DNA from: Juglans regia
Lineage: Eukaryota > Streptophyta > Magnoliopsida > Fagales > Juglandaceae
Assembly: GCF_001411555.2 (NCBI RefSeq)
Contig: NW_023361317.1
Coordinates: 1 to 64,000, forward strand
Reading direction: 5' to 3'
Length of the DNA: 64,000 nt
The position numbers and the translations under genes are program-made. This document shows, one piece after another, positions 21,088 to 32,701 of this stretch (the first letter of the stretch is position 1; each line of letters begins with the position of its first letter). The notes below the pieces were generated by a model, which did not search any database, was not told the DNA's origin, and saw only the letters and a list, made by a program, of their open reading frames with translations.

Positions 21088-21831
21088 TGATATGAACCCG
21101 CGGGAATGAAATCACTTGAACCCACAATCAATTTGAAAACACCCCAAGAAAGCCAAAATCAAGTCAATGGATGGAGAACCTAGACCCGATAAGAACTCGT
21201 TTCAAGAACCTAGATTATATTAAAATCTAGACCCGTTGAAGAACCCGTCTCAAGAACCCAGATTACAAAGGAGGAACGCCACAAAAGTTGTGATTTACCT
21301 TTGATAAGTTCAAAAGTTCAAATAAGAACAAGAGGAGTAAAACTCAACTCACAATGAATAAATTTATCAAATTTCATTAACATCATAAACTTATTAAAAT
21401 GAGGTGACATAGAGTATTTAAAGCCAAAACCTAATGAAACCCTAGCCAAAATAAACCCCCATCTTCCAAAAGTGCCCCTGGATGAACAGTAACTTGGCTA
21501 CAGTAATCCTAACCCTAGTTCAATAAAATAATAACTTTCCCAACATGCCCTTGCATAGGCCCCCTAAAGTGCTTCCTATAATAAACTCAATTATTCTAAA
21601 CTAATAAAATAAGTTCTTTAAATGAATTAAATAAGTTGAAACCCTTAAAGAGCCCAAAGCCTTTAAGTCTTGTCGTTGTCCTCTTCCATAGCTGATCAAA
21701 TGAATCAAAACTGGATCTTCATTCTTCAAGCTCCATCTTGAATGTTGGGCTCTTGCTAAACTCATCCCAAATGGATTGCATCAATCCTTGCATTGTCTAC
21801 TTTTAAGACTAGGCCTATCTGGTTCCCATCA
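21088..21831 (-). mobile_element. 3' LTR of element D
   Basis: 744 bp, TGATATGAACC...GGTTCCCATCA on the plus strand, continuous with the pol remnant (TTCCCCCTCTCCTC polypurine tract complement) on its right. It inserted into the decayed Tekay/Del-like gag. Confidence 0.9.
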
Positions 21832-23500
21832 TTCCCCCTCTCCTCAAAAGGATTCGACCTTGAATCTCCACCTGGATCAAAGGGAAAATGGTTAGTAACA
21901 TTGAAAATAGTAGAAACAAGATAGTTACCAGGAAGATCCTTTAGATATGCATTTTCAAAAATTTGTTCAAGAATTTGGAAAAGACCATCAAAGCTACTCC
22001 TATCATCAACAGGTAAAGGTGTTAAATCTAAAGGAGTAAATGGATTAAGTCCATAAACAATTTCAAATGGTGAAAATTTAGTAATAGCATAAACAATTTC
22101 AATTATATGTAAACTCAATGAATGGTAAACAATACTCCCACAAACGTTCATGAAGCACATCTAAAGTCTTCCTCGAACCAAAATGACCACTCCAATATGC
22201 AAACTCAATGAATGGCAAATGATACTCCTAGAAACGTCCATGTAACAATACAATGAATGGCAAATGATACTCCCACAAACGTTCATGAAACAAACCTAAA
22301 TCTTTCCTTACACCAAAATGACCACTTCAATTATATGCAAACTCAATGAATGGCAAGTAATACTTCCACAAATGTCCATGCAATACGTTAATGATGGGAA
22401 CTAAGGGGGGCCTAGTCTTAGAGATATGATGCAAGTTCCAGATGGGCCAAATACAAGTTCAAGGGCTTAAACGATGGAGCCTCATTTTCAGAAGTTTTTG
22501 AAGTTTATGAAATTTGATGAATTTATTTATTGTGAGTTGAGTTTTACACCTCTTGTTCTTAATTGAACTTTTGAACTTATCAAAGGTAAATCACAACTTT
22601 TGTGGCGTTCCTCCTTTGTAATCTGGGTTCTTGAGACGGGTTCTTCGACGGGTCTAGATTTTAATATAATCTAGGTTCTCCATCCATTGATTTGATTTTG
22701 GCTTTCTTGTGGAGTTTTCAAATAGACTGTGGGTTCAAGTGATTTCATTCCCACGGGTTCATATCAGTTAATGAATGACAAATGATGCTTCCACAAACGT
22801 TCAAGCGATACGTCAATGAATGACAAATGGTACTCCCACAAACGTTCATGCAACACATCAATGAATGAAAAATGATACTTCCACAAACGTCCATGCAACA
22901 CGTCATTGAATGGCCAAGGTCACCCAACAAACCACCATGTCCATCACACACAAGCAACTTACGCATAAAACTAGTAGGCACACAAAATCTATTCTCTCTA
23001 AACAAGTACCAATTTAGTTTATAGAACTTACCAAATGTTGCTTTCTCACATGTTCCACACACACTAGCCAAGTCATCATCATTAGCATGCAATTTCTTAT
23101 CATATTCAAGTCTCAACAATTTTGCATCTAAAATGAAGACAAGGAGACACCTTCTTGCTAAAGCGTCAACAACAAATTTTTCCATACCTTGTGTGTATTT
23201 GAATACATGAGGAAAAGTCTCAATACAGTCCTCCCACTTAACATGCATTCAAGTCAACAACTTACCTTGTCCCTTCAAGTGTGCCAAGGACTCATGTTCT
23301 TCAAATAAAGGTTGGTTAGGAATTGTCGCACCTGGCACAAAATCAATGTAGTGCTCTATATCCCAAATAGGTGGCAATCCACTAAACACATCATTAGGAA
23401 TCATCATGAGCTTATATCCCTGCAACAAAGAAACAACAACACTAGACAAAGAGTCGTTAAATTCATTAGTATAAAAGCTTGCCTTAGCATAAAAGCTCAC
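21762..23500 (-). pseudogene. Domain-deleted pol remnant of element D (split by a solo LTR)
   Basis: Three frames on the minus strand (23500-23249, 23248-22745, 22160-21762) follow the order seen in G. SFYAKASFYTNEFNDSL and the pre-RT segment come first. The jump to [13 protein letters not shown] follows, then the RNase H tail (FVVDALARRCLL) and the integrase N-terminal zone (LLVCDGHGGLLGDLG). The 15-residue repeats come next, then [18 protein letters not shown] and the LTR-overlapping tail. RT, most of RNase H and the integrase core are absent. Frameshifts and the nested LTR make it non-functional. Confidence 0.8.
22392..22766 (+). mobile_element. Internally deleted solo LTR (TSD GTTAA) nested in element D
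   Basis: 375 bp, TGATGGGAACT...GGTTCATATCA, in opposite orientation to D. It is flanked by GTTAA at 22387-22391 and 22767-22771. The middle of the LTR is missing. It interrupts the 15-residue repeat region, so it is younger than D. Confidence 0.95.
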
Positions 23501-23559
23501 TTTTGTCTTTCTGTTTTTCTCTGCAACCTCTCTTTCTTTTTCCTCTTGTGACTCCTCTT

Positions 23560-24722
23560 TTTCCTTGACTCTTAACCACCTTTATATTTTCTTTTTCTCT
23601 CTCTGTCTTTTGATGTTTCGGCCACATTCTCTTTTTTCCTCTCACTCTTTTTGTTCTTTTCACTCTCTATTTTTCTTTCACTCTCCTCTTTTTTTTTGAA
23701 CTCTCGGCCTCATAATTGTTTTTCAACTCATTCTCTCTTTTTCTTGAGGTTTCAGCCTCACCCAAATCATTTCCCTTAGGTGGTTCGGTCTTCCCCTTTG
23801 TTACAACTTGATCATTTTTGTCCCACTTTGGTTTCCAAGGAGTAATAGAAACCGAAGTATACCTTGACGTACCCCTTTCCTTTTTGCCGCCTCTCCACCT
23901 TCATAGCCATGTGCACCATATCCTCTACCTCCACATAATGTTGCAACTAAACTACATTGGCTATCTCCCTATTCAACCCACTCAAAAATCTTGTCATCGT
24001 GGCCTCTTGATCCTCCACTACATTAGCCCAAATCATAACCACCTCCATCTCCTTATGGTAATCCTCTACACTCCTAGATTCTTGTGTAGGATTTTGTAAT
24101 TTTTGGTAGAGGTCTCTATAGTAGTGGCTAGGTACAAATCTCCGCCTCATGATGGCTTTCGACTCTCTCCATGTTTCTACAGGCCTCTCAAGATTCATTA
24201 TCCTATTGGTCACTAATTGATCCTACCAAATAGTCGCATAATCAGTGAACTCAATTACAGCCAACTTCACCTTCTTCTGCTCAGAGTAATTATGACAATC
24301 AAACAACAACTCTTTTCTTTTCTCCCACTCTAAATAAACTTCAGGGTCAGTTCTACCTTGGAATGATGGTATTTTCATTTTGATGCTCCCAAGGTTCTCT
24401 TATCTGCTCTATCTCGACCCCCTGAGTTTGTCCTAAGTCTTCTTCCACGCCTAACTCCTCTATGTCTATCCAATCCAACTTCAGATGTTAGGCCTTCCTC
24501 ATCCACACCATACTCTCCATTTTCATACCCATTTTCAATACTAGGCTCACGTCGCCTCCTATCTCTCTCACCGTGCAAATTTCTAACGATTGCTTCTTGA
24601 TTATCCATCAAACTGTTCAACCGATCAAACTGTTGTTGCATGGCTTGCAACACAAAGGATGAGTTATCTGCTCGCCCCCTTGGTGATGAGGTACTCCGAT
24701 GAGACATTACAAGGTGCTGCAC
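23560..24722 (-). pseudogene. gag: Gag and Lys/Glu linker of element D
   Basis: Starts near the MSHRSTSSPRG motif (24707) in frame 24722-24375. This contains [22 protein letters not shown] and an Arg/Gly-rich stretch. Frames shift before the gag domain, whose pieces continue at 24213-23947 ([54 protein letters not shown]). The downstream Lys/Glu/Ser-rich linker (about 23800-23560) is frame-broken. There is no zinc knuckle or protease, as in the other non-autonomous copies. Confidence 0.8.
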
Positions 24723-25287
24723 AGAAGAATGTTAGTGGTAAAAAACAAAACCTCACACACTCCCCTACGTGTTTAAACTCGAATAATGGCACTCCACTTG
24801 TATTTCACTCTTAATGGATTTTTCCCTATAATAGTTTCACACTCTCTTGCCTTTTACCTCAATAGTTTTCCTGCTGAAGTTCTTTAAGAACTAGTTGAAC
24901 TAAATCAAGACAATACAACCATATATTATTCCAACCAGTAATATAGATCAATGAAATAAGGAATGAATAAAATGATACGAGACTCAAGGAATTTAAACGA
25001 GGGAAAGAGTAATTATAAAACACGATACCAACTAGAAAGATGTAATCAGCTCTTATGATGATAAAAGCTCGATCAACAAATACTTTCTTTCTCTTTGTTG
25101 TAACTATGTAACAACTTTGAATAGCTACATTCTCTTTTCTTCTTCTTGTTTCTTTTTTTCTCTAATTCAACCACGAACAGCAATATTCAATTGTGAAAAC
25201 CAAACAATTGAATTCAAACACACAAGCATGGACAATGAAGTAGAAGAGAATCAATGGAACGACACTCCAAGCAACTGACAAACTTAG

Positions 25288-26073
25288 TGATATGAACCCG
25301 CAGGAAAGGAATCCCTTGAACCCACAATCAATTTGAAAACTCCCCAAGAAAGCCAAAATCAAGTCAAGGATGGAGAATCTAGACCCGATGAGAACTCGTT
25401 TCAAGAACCTAGATTATATTAAAATCTAGACCCGTTGAAGAACCCGTCTCAAGAACCCAGATTACAAAGGAGGAACGCCACAAAGGTTGTGATTTACCTT
25501 TGATAAGTTCAAAAGTTCAATTAAGAACAAGAGGAGTAAAACTCAACTCACAATGAATAAATTCATCAAATTTCATAAACTTCATAATCCAATTAAAATG
25601 AGGCTACATAGAGTATTTAAAGCAAAACCTAATGAAACCCTAGCCAAAATAAACCCTCATCTTCCGAAAGTGCCCCTGGATGAACAGTGCCGCGGCTACA
25701 GTAACTCGGCTACAGTAACCCTAACCCTAGTTCAATAAAATAATAACTTTCCCAACATGCCCTTGCATAGGCCCCCTTAAGTACTTCCCATAATAAACTC
25801 AATTATTCTAAACTAATAAAATAAGTTCTTTAAATGAATTAAATAAGTTGAAACCCTTCAAGAGCCCAAAGCCTTTAAGTCTTGTCATTGCACTCTTCCA
25901 TAGGTGAATTAAAATTGGATCTTCATCCTTCAAGCCCCATCTTGAATGTTGGGCTCTTGCTAAACTCTTCCCAAGTGGATTGCATCAATCCTTGCATTGT
26001 CACATTGATCTTCTTGGCCCCATCTGGAAGTTGCAAATGATTTTTAAGACTAGGCCCATCTTGGTTTCCATCA
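25288..26073 (-). mobile_element. Solo LTR (TSD CTTAG) nested in element D leader
   Basis: 786 bp, TGATATGAACC...GGTTTCCATCA on the plus strand. It is flanked by CTTAG at 25283-25287 and 26074-26078. Removing it restores the leader sequence GACAAACTTAGAGATGCAGG, which is uninterrupted at 31865 and 48532. Confidence 0.95.
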
Positions 26074-26278
26074 CTTAGAGATGCAGGAAACCCTAGAAAT
26101 TTGAAGCCCTAGGTGATACAAATTTCAGCCAAACCCAAAATCATAAGAATTTCGACAGCCTACTTTTTGTTTCTATTTTTTTTTGGCAACCCTAGAACAA
26201 TGAAACCCTAGAATTAAATTTAAGGATGATAGAATTAAAAGATAGAATCAAACCTGATTGGAAACCTTGCTCTGAATA

Positions 26279-26741
26279 TGATGGGAACCAAGATGGGCCT
26301 AGTCTTAAAGATCATTTGCAACTTCCAGATGGCCCAAGAAGATCAAGGAGACAATGCAAGGATTGATGCAATCCACTTGGGACAAGTTTAGCAAGAGCCC
26401 AACATTCAAGATGGGGCTTGAAGGATGAAGATCCAGTTTTAATTCATTTGATTATCTACGGAAGAGGGCAACGACAAGACTTAAAGGCTTTGAGCTCTTG
26501 AAGGGTTTCAACTTATTTAATTCATTTAAAGAACTTATGTTATTAGTTTACAATAATTGAGTTTATTATGAGAAGCACTTAAGGGGGCTTATGCAAGGGC
26601 ATGTTGGGAAAGTTATTATTTTATTGAACTAGGGTTAGGGTTACTGTAGCCGAGTTACTGTAGCTGCGGCACTGTTCATCCATGGGCACTTTTGGAAGAT
26701 GGAGCTTTCTTTTGGTTAGGGTTTCATTAGGTTTTGCTTTT
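26279..26741 (+). mobile_element. Partial CRM-like LTR (plus orientation)
   Basis: Starts TGATGGGAACCAAGATG immediately after a truncated primer site of D. It breaks off in TTAGGTTTTGCTTTT before its distal third. Confidence 0.85.
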
Positions 26742-27382
26742 GAACTCAACTCACAATGAATAAATTCATCAAATTTCATTAACTGATTAAAATGTGGCTA
26801 CAAAGAGTATTAAAACCAAAACCTAATTAAAACCCTAGCCAAAATAATACTCCATCTTCCAAAAATACCCCTGAGTGAACTAGAACCCACAGCAGACCTG
26901 ATTGAAAACCTTGCTCTGAATACCAAATGATATGAACCCGCGGGAAAGGAATTCTCTTTGAACCCTCAGTCAATTTGAAAACTTCCCAAGAAAGCCAAAA
27001 TCAAGTCAATGGATGGAGAACCTAGACCCGATGAGAACTCGTTTCAAGAACCTAGATTATATGAAAATCTAGACCCGTTGAAGAACCCGTTTCAAGAACC
27101 CAGATTACAAAGGAGGAACGCCACAAAGGTTGTGATATACCCTTGATAAGTTCAAAAGTTCAATTCAGAACAAGAGGAGTAAAACTCAACTCACAATAAA
27201 TAAATTCTTCAAATTTAATAAACTTCATAAACTTCTGAAAATGAGGCTACAAAGAGTATTTAAACCAAAACCTAATTAAAACCCTAGATAAACTAAAAAC
27301 CTATCTTCCAAAAATACCCCTGAGTGAACAGTGCCGCGGCTACAGTATGGGTCTACAGTAACTCAGCTACAGTTCCCCTAAC
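26742..27382 (-). mobile_element. Two CRM-like LTR fragments with an intervening leader scrap
   Basis: 26742-26880 is an internal LTR piece. 26881-26927 is a leader scrap with a primer site complement (TTGCTCTGAATACCAAA). 26928-27382 is an LTR beginning TGATATGAACCCGCGGG, truncated at CCCCTAAC where the next LTR starts. This is a rearranged block. Confidence 0.8.
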
Positions 27383-28892
27383 TGATATGAACCCGCGGGA
27401 ACAGAATCTCTTGAACCCACAGTCAATTTGAAAACTTCCCAAGAAAGCCAAAATCAAGTCTATGGATGGAGAATCTAGACCCGATGAGAACTCGTTTCAA
27501 GAACCTAGATTATATTAAAATCTAGACCCATTGAAGAACCCGTCTCAAGAACCCAAATTACAAAGGAGGAACGCCACAAAGGTTGTGATTTACCTTTGAT
27601 AAGTTCAAAAGTTCAATTAAGAACAAGAGGAGTAAAACTCAACTCACAATGAATAAATTCATCAAATTTCATAAACTAATTAGAATAAGGCTACATAGAG
27701 TATTTAAAGCAAAACCTATTGAAACCCTAGCCAAAATAAATGATATGAACTTCACCAACAATTGTGATGAAACCCGATAACAATGATGGCTTGGAACCCC
27801 AAGATCGTATTGACAAGATTTGTTGAGCCTTGACCAGTCACCCAACTAGATGAGAACCAAGACTACGAAGGATTGAAAACGCCACACCCAGAAATCAGAA
27901 TCAAGGTGATAAGTTTGGAGCTTGAACGCCACAAGATTAACTTGATAAGTTCAAGGAGTTCTTTGAAGAACCAAGAGGAACACAAGACCTCACAAAAACA
28001 AATAAGTTTCTGAAATTTCCAATCTGCTATTAAAACTCGAAATAACCCCTTTATATACTTGGAACAACCCTCCAAGAATAGGAAAAGTCATAACTACAGC
28101 TTTAAAAGCAACACAAATATTAACATAACAAGTCCCACGAAATTTAGGCCTCTTGGACTTCTAGAGGCAGCCAGAAATGACTAAATGACTAAATTCAATG
28201 TATTTCACGTACCCAGGCAAGACCAAGTTCATTCACCTATTTAATATTCTTGAAACTTAACAAATTCACGTCCTTTAATGGTCAGACCATTCATCATATT
28301 TCTATGTGCTAATTAGCCTCTTCAATTGCCTTGATGACATGGATTAAGTCTTGAATATTATTTGAGCCCATCTTGGTCTTTTTAGAATCAGCCCAATTCT
28401 CTTGGATTAGCCCATTTAGTGCTTCCTTGAAACGTTTGGCTCTAAGTCTTGTAATTGGGCCACTAGGAAATGACAAAGGGTCTTGTACAAATTCAGCTCC
28501 ATTCCCACTTGTATGATTAGCATGTCCAACTCCTTGGTTTGCATCAATAAACCCCCATCTTCCAAAAGTGCCCCTGGATGAATAGTGCCGCGCTACTGTG
28601 ACTTGGCTACAGTAACACTAACCCTAGTTCAATAAAACAATAACTTTCCCAACATGCCCTTACATAGGTATAAACCCAATTATTCTAAGCAAATAAAATA
28701 GGTCCTTGAAATTAATTAAATAAGTTGAAAGCCTTCAAGTGTCCAAAGCCTATAAGTTATGTTGTTGTCCTTTCCATAGCTTATGAAATGAATCAAAGCA
28801 TAATCTTCATCGTTTAAGCCCTTGAACTTGTATTTGTCCCATCTGGAACTTGCAACATATCTTTAAGACTAGGCCCACTTTGGTTCCCATCA
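27383..28892 (-). mobile_element. 3' LTR of element E, split by a nested LTR
   Basis: Two parts, 27383-27740 and 28552-28892, become one normal LTR once 27741-28546 and one ATAAA are removed. The right end GGTTCCCATCA continues into the polypurine tract and pol remnant of E. Confidence 0.9.
27741..28546 (-). mobile_element. Solo LTR of a second, diverged CRM-like subfamily (TSD ATAAA)
   Basis: 806 bp, TGATATGAACTTCACC...GGTTTGCATCA on the plus strand, flanked by ATAAA at 27736-27740 and 28547-28551. The termini resemble the main family but the body differs strongly. The minus strand encodes, from its left edge, a tail with DPLSFPSGPITRLRAKRFKEAL that is homologous to the LTR-encoded tail of the main family. 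The coding overlap with the LTR is thus shared by both subfamilies. Confidence 0.9.
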
Positions 28893-29926
28893 TTCCCCCT
28901 CTCCTCAAAAGGATTCGACCTCGAATCTCCACCTGGATATAAGGGAAAATGGTTAGTAATATTGAAAATAGTAAAAACAAGATAGTTAGTTACCTAAAAG
29001 ATCCATTAGACATGCATTTTCATTAATTTGTTCAAGAGTTTGGAAAAGACCATCCAAGCTACTCCTGTTATCAACAGGTAAAGGTGTTAAATCTAAAGGA
29101 GTAAATGGGGATCAAGTCTATAAACAATTTGAAATGGTGAAAATTTAGTAGTAGCATGAACACTCCAATTATATGTAAACTCAATGAATGGTAAACAATA
29201 CTCCCACAAATGTTCATGAAGCACATCTAAAGTCTTCCTCGAACCAAAATGACCACTCCAATATGCAAACTCAATGAATGGCAAATGATACTCGCGGAAA
29301 CGTCCATGTAACAATTCAATGAATGGCAAATGATACTTCCACAAACGTTCAAGAAACAAACCTAAATCTTTCCTTACACCAAGGTCACCCAACAAACCAC
29401 CATGTCCATCACACACAAGCAACTTACGCATAAAACTAGTAGGCACACAAAATCTATTCTCTCTAAATGATGCTTTCTCACATGTTCCATACACACTAGC
29501 AAAGTCATCATCATTAGCATGCAATTCCTTCTCATATTCAAGTCTCAACAATTTTGCATCTAAAATGAAGATAAGGACATACCTTCTTGCTAAAGCCTCA
29601 ACCACAAAATTTTCCAAACCTTGTGTGTATTTGAATACATGAGAAAAAGTCTCAATACAATCCTCCCACTTAGCATGCATTCTAGTCAACAACTTACCTT
29701 GTCCCTTTAAGTGTGTCAAGGACTCATGTTCTTCCAAGAAAGGTCGGGTAGGGATAGTCGCACCTGACACAAAATAAATGTAGTGCTCTATCTCCCTAAT
29801 AGGTGGCAATCCACTAAACACACCGCTAAGAATCACGACCTTATATCCCTGCAACAAAGAAACAACACTAGGTAAAGAGTCGTTAAATTCATTAGTATAA
29901 AAGCTTGCCTTAGCATAAAAACTCAC
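28893..29926 (-). pseudogene. Domain-deleted pol remnant of element E
   Basis: Frame 29926-29093 (277 codons) with short flanking decay. It begins SFYAKASFYTNEFNDSL and includes the pre-RT segment IEHYIYFVSGATIPTRP. It jumps to [13 protein letters not shown] and continues with the RNase H tail and connection. The integrase N-terminal zone follows (VCDGHGGLLGDLGVRK), then a few 15-residue repeats (LHGRFREYHLPFIE, LHEHLWEYCLPFIE) and SVHATTKFSPFQIVYRL. RT, most of RNase H and the integrase core are absent. The C-terminal part to the LTR is out of frame after a small change near 29100. Confidence 0.8.
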
Positions 29927-29986
29927 TTTTGCCTTTTTGTTTCTCTCTGCAATCTCTTTTTCTTTTTCCTCTTGTGCAACTCTATT

Positions 29987-31153
29987 TTATTGACTCTCAA
30001 CTACCTCTCTATTTTCTTTTTCACTCTTTCTTTCTCTTGATGTTTTGGCCTCATTCTTTTTTTTCCTCTCACTCTCTTTTTCTATTTCACGCTCTCTTTT
30101 TCTTCCACTCTCCTCTTTTTTTGAGCTCTCGGCCTCACAATATTTTTGCAACTCATTCTCTTTTTTTCTTGAGGTTTCAGTCTCACCCAAATCATTTCCC
30201 TTAGGCGGTTCGTCGTTCCTCCCCCTTGTTACAACTTGATCATTTTTGTCCAACTTTGGTTTCCAAGGAGTACTAGAAACCGAAGTATACCTTGATGTAC
30301 CCTTTCCTTTTAGCCGCCTCTCCACCTTCATAGCCATGTGCACCATATCCTCTACCTCCACATAATGTTGCAACTCAACTACATTGGCTATCTCTGTATT
30401 CATCCCACTCAAAAATCTTGTCATCGTGGCCTCCTGATCCACCACTACATTAGCCCGAATCATAGCCACCTCCATCTCCTTATGGTAATCCTCTACACTC
30501 CTAGACCCTTGTGTAAGATTTTGTAGTTTTTGGTAGAGGTCTCTATAGTAGTGGCTAGGTACAAATCTCCGCCTCATGATAGCTTTCAACTCTCTCCATG
30601 TTTTTGCAGGCCTCTCAAGATTCTTTCTCCTATTGGTCACTAATTGATCCCACCAAATAGTCGCATAATCAGTGAACTCAATTACAGCCAACTTCACCTT
30701 CTTCTCCTCAGAGTAATTATGACAATCAAATACCAACTCTATTCTTTTCTCCCACTCCAAATAAACTTCAGGGTCGGTTCTACCTTGCAATGATGGTATT
30801 TTCATTTTGATGCTCCCAAGGTTCTTATCTACTCTATCTCGACCCCCTGAGTTTGCCCTAAGGCCTCTTCCATGCCTAACTCCTCTATGTCCACCCAATC
30901 CAACTTCAAATGTTAAGCCTTCATCATCCTCACCAAACTCTCCATTCTTATACCCATTCTCAATTCTAGGCTCATGTCGCCTCCTATCTCTCTCACCTTG
31001 CAGATTTCTAATCACTGCTTCTTGATTATCCATACTATCCCTCACTTCACCCAACACCAAGTTCAACTGCTCAAACTGTTGTTGCATGGCTTGCAACACA
31101 ATGGATGAGTTATATTCTCTCCCCCTTAGTGATGAGCTACTCCGATGAGACAT
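29987..31153 (-). pseudogene. gag: Gag and linker of element E
   Basis: The frame opens upstream, but the likely start is the Met of MSHRSSSSLRGREYNSS at 31153, giving 388 codons. It contains a coiled-coil-like N-terminus ([26 protein letters not shown]), an Arg/Gly-rich stretch and the retrotrans_gag domain ([59 protein letters not shown]). A Lys/Glu-rich tail ends at a TGA before 29987, where relatives continue. There is no CCHC knuckle and no protease. Gag is otherwise uninterrupted. Confidence 0.85.
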
Positions 31154-31535
31154 TATAATGTGCTGCACAAAAAGAAAGTTAGTGGAAAACCTCACACACT
31201 CCCTTACGTGTTTGCACTCGAATAATGGCACTCCACTCGTGTTTCACTCTTAATTGGCTTTTTCCGATAATAGTCTCACACTCTCTTGCCTTTTACCTCA
31301 AGAGTTTTCCCACTCAAGTTCTTTAAGAACTAATTGACTCAATCAAGACAAAGCAACCTTGTTTTATCCCAACTAGTAATTAAGTCCAAGAAACAAGAAC
31401 AAGAGAAACACGGAAGGAATGAAAAAAAAAATGGCACGTGAATCAAGAAAATTATACGAATGAAACAGTAGCAATAAGACAAGATACAACTAGAATCACC
31501 CCCTTTGATGATAAGGATCAAAAAAAAAAATCTCG

Positions 31536-31565
31536 ATTTTTTTTTTTTTTTTTTTTTTTTTTCAC

Positions 31566-31647
<82 letters not shown>

Positions 31648-31735
31648 CGAATTTTCTTTTCTTTTCTTTTTCTTTTCTTTTTCTTTTCTTTTCTTTTCTT
31701 TTCTTTTCTTTTCTTTTCCTTTCTTTTCTTTTCTT
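31536..31735. repeat. Long T-tract and (TTTTC)n microsatellite in element E leader
   Basis: About 110 nearly uninterrupted T residues, then about 80 bp of TTTTC units on the plus strand. This is the most expanded of the leader polypurine tracts. Long homopolymer length may be affected by sequencing. Confidence 0.9.
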
Positions 31736-32056
31736 TAATTCAACCACAAACAGCAATATTCAATTGTGAAAACCAAGCAATTGAATATTGCTTGGAGATG
31801 CAGGAAACCAAGCATGGACAATGAAGTAGAAGAGAATCAATGGAACGACATTCCAAGCAATTGACAAACTTAGAGATGCAGGAAACCCTAGAAATTTGAA
31901 ATCCTAGGTGATGCAAATTTTAGCCAAACCCAAAACCCTAAGAATTTCGGCAGCCTACTTTTTGTATCTATTTTTTTTTTTTTGGCAACCCTACAACAAT
32001 GAAGCCCTAGAATTAAAATAAAGGATGCTAGAATTAAAAGATAGAATTAGACCTGA

Positions 32057-32155
32057 TGATATGAACCCGCGGGAATGAAATCCCTTGAACTTGTATTTGA
32101 CCCATCTGGTACTTGCAACATATCTTTAAGACTAGGCCCACCTTGGTTCCCATCA
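32057..32155 (-). mobile_element. Mini-LTR (99 bp) with large internal deletion
   Basis: It keeps both LTR termini (TGATATGAACC and GGTTCCCATCA) but joins them through CCCTTGAAC TTGTATTTG, removing roughly 630 bp. The same deletion junction is present at 34023. It is followed on the plus strand by a polypurine tract complement and pol tail of another copy, so it is shared by two tandem copies. Confidence 0.9.
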
Positions 32156-32370
32156 TTCTCCCTCTTCTCAAAAGGATTCGACCTCGAATCTCCACCTGGA
32201 TCAAAGGGAAAAATGTTAGTAACATTATCATTGATTTCATATGCATTGTCATTAATTTGTTCAAGAATTTGAGAACATCCATCTAAGCTACTCCTGTTGT
32301 CAACAGATAAAGATATTAAATCTAAAGGAGTAAATAGATTAAGTCTATAAACAATTTCAAAAGGAGAATA
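32156..32370 (-). pseudogene. C-terminal pol tail of a non-autonomous copy
   Basis: On the minus strand it encodes IVYRLNLFTPLDLI, SSLDG, ILEQINDNAYEINDNVTNIFPFDPGGDSR and FEKREND. This is the non-autonomous-type tail leading to the mini-LTR. It meets a plus-strand autonomous-type tail head-on near 32370 (shared TATAAA). Confidence 0.8.
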
Positions 32371-32701
32371 TAAAATGGATCTTCCAGGTGAGTATAAAGT
32401 TTCTGCAACTTTCAATGTTTCTGATCTTTCTCCTTTTGATGTAGGTGAAGATTCGAGGTCGAATCCTTTTGAGGAGAGGGGGAATGATAGGAACCAAGGT
32501 GGGCCTACTCTTAAAGATCCTTTGCAAGTTCCAGATGGGCCAATTACAAGATCAAGGGCCAAGAAGATCAAGGAAGCAATGCAAGGATTGGTGCAATCCA
32601 CCTGGGATGAAGCCAGCAAGAGCCCAACATTGAAGATGGGTCTGAAAGAAGAAGAACCAGTTTTGATCCACTTTATTCAAGCTGTGGAAGGCATGACTTA
32701 A
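32371..32701 (+). pseudogene. pol: Polyprotein C-terminus with CR-like tail, autonomous type
   Basis: It encodes VDLPGEYKVSATFNVSDLSPFDVGEDSRS, FEERGNDRNQGG and then the LTR-encoded tail LQVPDGPITRSRAKKIKEAM...HFIQAVEGMT with a stop at 32701. The last ~72 codons lie inside the LTR that starts at 32485. In CRM elements a C-terminal CR motif with a GPxTRxRA core replaces the chromodomain and is proposed to direct integration to centromeric chromatin. I recall this from the family literature, and the match here is by eye. Confidence 0.8.

Larger units (their letters stand above)
21088..26278 (-). mobile_element. Element D: non-autonomous CRM-like retrotransposon with two nested solo LTRs
   Basis: On the minus strand it retains the primer site (26278-26264), leader, gag, linker, domain-deleted pol remnant and 3' LTR (21831-21088). 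Its 5' LTR is missing, because an LTR in opposite orientation begins exactly at 26279 next to a truncated primer site. Solo LTRs with 5-bp duplications sit at 22392-22766 and 25288-26073. The coding parts contain several frameshifts. Confidence 0.85.
27383..32155 (-). mobile_element. Element E: non-autonomous CRM-like retrotransposon
   Basis: On the minus strand: mini-LTR 32155-32057, leader with a very long T/A tract, gag, linker, domain-deleted pol remnant, and a 3' LTR (28892-27383) that carries a nested solo LTR. The primer site is deleted (AGACCTGA joins the LTR). The two LTRs differ grossly in structure, so E is not a simple intact insertion. Confidence 0.8.

Noticed and set aside
25700..25730. 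CCCTAACCCTAG telomere-like motif next to CTACAGTAA in many LTRs
   Set aside because: Only two units, and part of the LTR sequence. There is no telomeric array.
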